Below, in pieces: positions 61,018 to 64,000 of a stretch of 64,000 nucleotides of DNA; the stretch's first letter is position 1; the number at the start of each line of letters is the position of its first letter. Location: contig NZ_VUOC01000004.1 in NCBI RefSeq assembly GCF_008386695.1, forward strand, positions 1,924,327 to 1,988,326. Direction: 5' to 3'. The stretch is from Chitinophaga agrisoli. Lineage in GTDB: Bacteria; Bacteroidota; Bacteroidia; Chitinophagales; Chitinophagaceae. A model generated the notes under the pieces. That model searched no databases. It was not told the origin of the DNA and saw nothing but the letters and a program-made list of their open reading frames with translations. A program made the position numbers and the translations under genes.

Positions 61018-62067
61018 CTACCTCTTTTTTGCTACGTAATAGTGGTTGTCAGACCCGGTGGTTATTTCCAGATCGTTCAACAGCGCAATTGTGTTTAATA
61101 CATAATCGATGGAATCTCCTGGCCCAAAACGGCCGATAAAAAATAGCTTTTCTAACGTGGTCTTATGATAATGAATATGAACGCCATACAATACTTCCAG
61201 GGTAGTGAATACGTCCGCCAATGGCTGGTTGGTAAATTCATACCAACCGGTGGGCTGTACGGTGAGCATTTCCCCTTTTCTTTTCTTTCCGACTACGACC
61301 TGTTTGTGCTGGCCCTGCAGAAACCAGGTGACCTGTGGCGCATCATAAGCCGGCGAAATGGTCAGTTCCTGTCCCGGTAACAGGAAGCTGTCAAAATCGC
61401 GCGTTCTATGCTCTCCTTTCCCTCTGACCGGCCTTACCACTACTTTCCCTTCATATAAGCGTACATTTACCTGTTTGGCCGTCCGCTGCTCCTTTACGGA
61501 GAAAACGGTACCCAGCGCCTGTACGGAGAGGTTGTTGCAGTAGGCGATGAACGGCCTTTTGGGGTCTTGCGCCACATGAAATACGATCTCGCCTTCTACC
61601 TGTACCTGTCTTGCGGTATCCCACTGCGGAAGGCTGAGGCGGATGACGCTGTGGGGCAGCAGTTTAACGATGGTGCCATCTGACAAGGTACGGTCTATTG
61701 ACGTGTCGCTATCATTCCTGATGATGACACTGTCAGCAGGCAGTCTGGCGGCCAGCTGGTGATCCGGCTTTTTGCCCGGTAAAAAAAACCAGAGGCTGCC
61801 TAACAGCAGGCAAACTGCAGCGGCGATACTGGATCCCCAATGTAAAACCGGCGTTTTTTTAGACGTGCTGCGGGAGAGCTCATTCCACATAACGTCCCAG
61901 CCCTCCCGGGGCAGCTCCGCCCCCGGTTCGTTTATCCAGTCGCTTTCCTTATAGTACCGCTCAGCCTCGTGAGGATGCTGTTTTAGCCAGTCAGCGACCA
62001 GCTTTGCCTCTTCTTCGTTGCATTCCCGGCCAAAAAACTTCCGGACCAGTTCATCATCAATATGCAT
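61018..62067 (-). CDS. FecR-family anti-sigma regulator
   Basis: A 349-residue single-pass protein with an N-terminal cytoplasmic part, a transmembrane helix (about 78-97) and a FecR domain. Typical strings are TLSDGTIVKLLPHSVIRL, RQVQVEGEIVFHV and FIAYCNNLSVQALGTVFSV, with an STN-like end. It lies between the ECF sigma gene and SusC. Since that SusC has no STN domain, how the FecR senses substrate is not obvious here. Confidence 0.93.
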   Translation of the reverse strand: MHIDDELVRKFFGRECNEEEAKLVADWLKQHPHEAERYYKESDWINEPGAELPREGWDVMWNELSRSTSKKTPVLHWGSSIAAAVCLLLGSLWFFLPGKKPDHQLAARLPADSVIIRNDSDTSIDRTLSDGTIVKLLPHSVIRLSLPQWDTARQVQVEGEIVFHVAQDPKRPFIAYCNNLSVQALGTVFSVKEQRTAKQVNVRLYEGKVVVRPVRGKGEHRTRDFDSFLLPGQELTISPAYDAPQVTWFLQGQHKQVVVGKKRKGEMLTVQPTGWYEFTNQPLADVFTTLEVLYGVHIHYHKTTLEKLFFIGRFGPGDSIDYVLNTIALLNDLEITTGSDNHYYVAKKR

Positions 62068-62131
62068 AGAAACGCCGTTATAAGTAAATACGCGCGAGTA
62101 TGAAAAATACCTCCGCCTGTTTTAAAAAAAG

Positions 62132-62659
62132 TTAGAAAAAAATTGGAGAGAGCAGTAAAATGATCATTATCACCATCTTTTTAATGAGGCGCATGGCTTT
62201 CGAGATGTGGTTATCCACGGATTTGACGGTAATGGACAGGTGCGCGGCTATTTCGGAATATGACAATCCATGAAAGCGGTGGAGCTCAAATACTTTTTTA
62301 CGCATGCGGGGCATGGCGTCCAGGACAGTATATACCTGCTGCCGGATGTCGAAGTCCTCGGAGATATAACAAACTTTTTCCTTTTGGGAGGCGCTTTTCC
62401 TTTTTATTTCTGTTTGCTGCTTGCGCAGGTAATCTATAAATACGGTCCTGGAAATACTGAAGATATGCTGTTCAATGGAGAACTCCTCATCGAGGGTATG
62501 GCGGTATTGCCAGAGTTTTAGAAAAGTCAGCTGCACCAGGTCGCGCGCATCTTCCTGGCATTGTGTTTTACGCAGGAAAAACCCGTACAGCCTGTGCCGG
62601 AGCAGTAAGAAAGCCTGCTCATACGCAAAGTGATCCCCTTTCTTTATTGCGCCAATCAT
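62132..62659 (-). CDS. ECF RNA polymerase sigma factor
   Basis: A 175-residue ECF sigma factor with region 2 (YEQAFLLLRHRLYGFFLRK, DARDLVQLTFLKLWQYR) and region 4 (MPRMRKKVFELHRFHGLSYSEIAAHL, TVKSVDNHISKAM). It starts the pectin-utilisation operon. A hydrophobic tail (MVIMIILLLSPIFF) at the end is typical of many Bacteroidota ECF factors. An imperfect dyad at 62775-62827 lies upstream. Confidence 0.93.
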   Translation of the reverse strand: MIGAIKKGDHFAYEQAFLLLRHRLYGFFLRKTQCQEDARDLVQLTFLKLWQYRHTLDEEFSIEQHIFSISRTVFIDYLRKQQTEIKRKSASQKEKVCYISEDFDIRQQVYTVLDAMPRMRKKVFELHRFHGLSYSEIAAHLSITVKSVDNHISKAMRLIKKMVIMIILLLSPIFF

Positions 62660-62774
62660 AACGTTCGCTTTTTATAATCGTGGAAACAGGAAACATGCAG
62701 AAGGGAGCGGCCCGGCGCAAGCATAATCCGATGTTTTGGCGCTCATTCTTTACATGCAACACGTAACATATTTA

Positions 62775-62827
62775 CGCATTAATCGGGATTTCGTTTACAA
62801 AAATTACGCAAACGTTCCCGAAATGCG
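62775..62827. promoter_or_regulatory. long imperfect dyad upstream of the sigma gene
   Basis: Nested arms CGCATT (62775-62780) / AATGCG (62822-62827), CGGG (62784-62787) / CCCG (62817-62820) and CGTTT (62792-62796) / AAACG (62810-62814) surround an AT-rich centre. On the minus strand the centre reads GTAATTTTTG, close to a -7 element. A dimeric regulator could bind here. The rest of 62660-62861 shows nothing else. Confidence 0.45.
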
Positions 62828-62861
62828 AACGGTTATGATCAGCAGTAAGGTGTTGTTATTA

Positions 62862-64000
62862 TTACTTCATGTACTTGTGTATAAAGGTTATAAACACATC
62901 ATAATCTCCTGGCAGTACGGCATGTCCGCCGGCGTGCATATAGTATCCCAGCGGGTGCAGCAGGCTGGTATCACCGGCTGCAGGCATCACGTCTGTACCC
63001 GGGCCTTGTTTACCGAAAAGACGGTACACTGGTTCTGCGGCTACGGCGGCCAGGAACTCGCCTTTAGGATCAGACCAGTAATCGGTATTACCTGTTTGCA
63101 GCAACAGGGGGCGTGGCGCCACGAGGGAGATGAGCATATGGCCATCCATTGGGAGGCTGCTCACCTTATCGCTATAGCCGTGGTAGTTAGGCGCAAACTG
63201 ATAAAAGTAGCGGGAGGTATCTGTGATATGTTTTACGGTTTCGCCATAGTTGCGGCGGCTTAATGCAGCGCCGCCTTCGCCGGAGATGCTGGCAATCACG
63301 AGGGCGAAGCGCGTATCGTGCGCGCCTGTCCACAGGGCCGTTTTCCCCAGGCGGGAGGCGCCTGTTACGGCTATACGGCGGTCATCCACTGATCTATCTG
63401 TTTGCAGGTAGTCCATGGCCCGGCTGAGGCCCCAAGCCCAGGCGGATATGGCGCCCCATTCATCATCTGCCGGTTGTTCCGCGCCAGGTTTGAGGTACAG
63501 GCCGCGGATACCATACCGGATACCTTCTTTGAAATCCGGTTCTATATCACCATAATATACTGTTGCGATGCCGATACCGTTAGCGATAAAACGCTCTACC
63601 GGCAGTGTGGCGGGCCTGGTTTTTACGGCGGGCACCTTATGCCCGGTCTTATCCCACATAAAGCCTGGTTTTACGCCAGGATCTTCTACCGCCAGGGAGT
63701 TGGGGAAAAATGAGACCTGGAGCAATAACGGCGAGGGCTTTACGGCTTTTGCAGGCAGGTAGATCAACAGGTCCATTTTATGCAGGGTATCTTTTGAGAG
63801 GTAGATAGTGACCTGTTTACGGATAGCTGCGCCGCCGAATACGGGCGTGCCTTTATCAAATACTTCGAAGCGCATACCGGCGGGTTTGCCGGGGGCTTTG
63901 CCAAACTGTAACGCTTCAAACATCTTTACAATTTCTGGCCGGCGTTTATGCAGCCAGGCGTCAGTATCGGTCACCTTAGTGCCATCCTGTGCGGTTAAGG
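62862..64000 (-). CDS. CE15-type glucuronoyl esterase, cut by the window end
   Basis: The visible 379 codons read as an alpha/beta hydrolase of the CE15 (4-O-methyl-glucuronoyl methylesterase) family. The nucleophile motif is GASRLGK in IAVTGASRLGKTALWTGAHD, the acidic SGEGGAALSRRNYGET string is next, and the catalytic His is in AGGHAVLPGDYDVF near the end. The N-terminal WLHKRRPEIVKMFEALQFG segment is also typical. The frame stays open to the last base of the window (LTAQDGTK before GTG 63974), so the start and any signal peptide lie outside. The family cleaves esters between glucuronic acid and lignin alcohols, though in pectin loci it may act on other uronates. Confidence 0.88.
   Translation of the reverse strand, partial: LTAQDGTKVTDTDAWLHKRRPEIVKMFEALQFGKAPGKPAGMRFEVFDKGTPVFGGAAIRKQVTIYLSKDTLHKMDLLIYLPAKAVKPSPLLLQVSFFPNSLAVEDPGVKPGFMWDKTGHKVPAVKTRPATLPVERFIANGIGIATVYYGDIEPDFKEGIRYGIRGLYLKPGAEQPADDEWGAISAWAWGLSRAMDYLQTDRSVDDRRIAVTGASRLGKTALWTGAHDTRFALVIASISGEGGAALSRRNYGETVKHITDTSRYFYQFAPNYHGYSDKVSSLPMDGHMLISLVAPRPLLLQTGNTDYWSDPKGEFLAAVAAEPVYRLFGKQGPGTDVMPAAGDTSLLHPLGYYMHAGGHAVLPGDYDVFITFIHKYMK

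Overview
This window is a chromosomal segment of a Bacteroidota bacterium, most likely a soil or plant-associated Chitinophagaceae member (Chitinophaga-like). The signs are three ECF sigma / FecR anti-sigma / TonB-receptor modules, SusC/SusD pairs, many lipoproteins with short lipobox signal peptides, promoters of the Bacteroidota type (-7 TAnnTTTG), and carbohydrate-active enzymes in SusCD operons. The species call is inference. There is no rRNA, CRISPR array or recognisable insertion sequence; two tRNA genes (Gly-GCC, Leu-UAA) lie near 24 kb.

Layout. 1-4.9 kb: a propeller lipoprotein, a YceI lipoprotein, the 3' remnant of a second propeller gene, an SDR/AraC pair with an AraC-type direct-repeat operator, and a small outer-membrane barrel protein. 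5.0-20.9 kb: one large, tightly packed minus-strand operon with ECF sigma, FecR, an STN-type TonB receptor, two surface-type lipoproteins, four lipoproteins with two fasciclin (FAS1) domains each, and an Oar-like TonB receptor. It has no SusD and no hydrolase and is the most unusual assembly here. 21.2-23.6 kb: an FtsX/MacB-type permease flanked by G-quadruplex motifs. 24.0-25.5 kb: two tRNAs and a 1.15-kb islet carrying a RhuM-Fic/Doc fusion, bounded by a duplicated tRNA-Leu 3' end.

25.5-36.2 kb: an unrecognised helical protein, an HxlR regulator with a perfect palindromic operator, a decayed FAD monooxygenase, a DoxX-like protein, a 54-residue Cys-rich peptide resembling Bacteroidota lanthipeptide precursors, an ECF/FecR/SusC/SusD module without enzymes, and a GreA-like protein. 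36.2-49.8 kb: mixed single genes (SMI1/KNR4, AAA ATPase, GNAT, GH43, quinone-oxidoreductase/HxlR, phosphodiesterase, SRPBCC/MarR, Crp/DoxX/pirin, a PHP-like secreted protein), several with visible operators.

49.8-62.7 kb: a pectin utilisation locus on the minus strand: ECF sigma, FecR, SusC, SusD, GH95, PL1 pectate lyase, CE8 pectin methylesterase, GH43, CE12 rhamnogalacturonan acetylesterase. The intended pathway is de-esterification and cleavage of pectin at the surface followed by SusCD import, but SusC carries a one-base frameshift and GH95 has lost its N-terminal part, so the locus appears to be decaying or recently damaged. The window ends inside a CE15-type glucuronoyl esterase gene.
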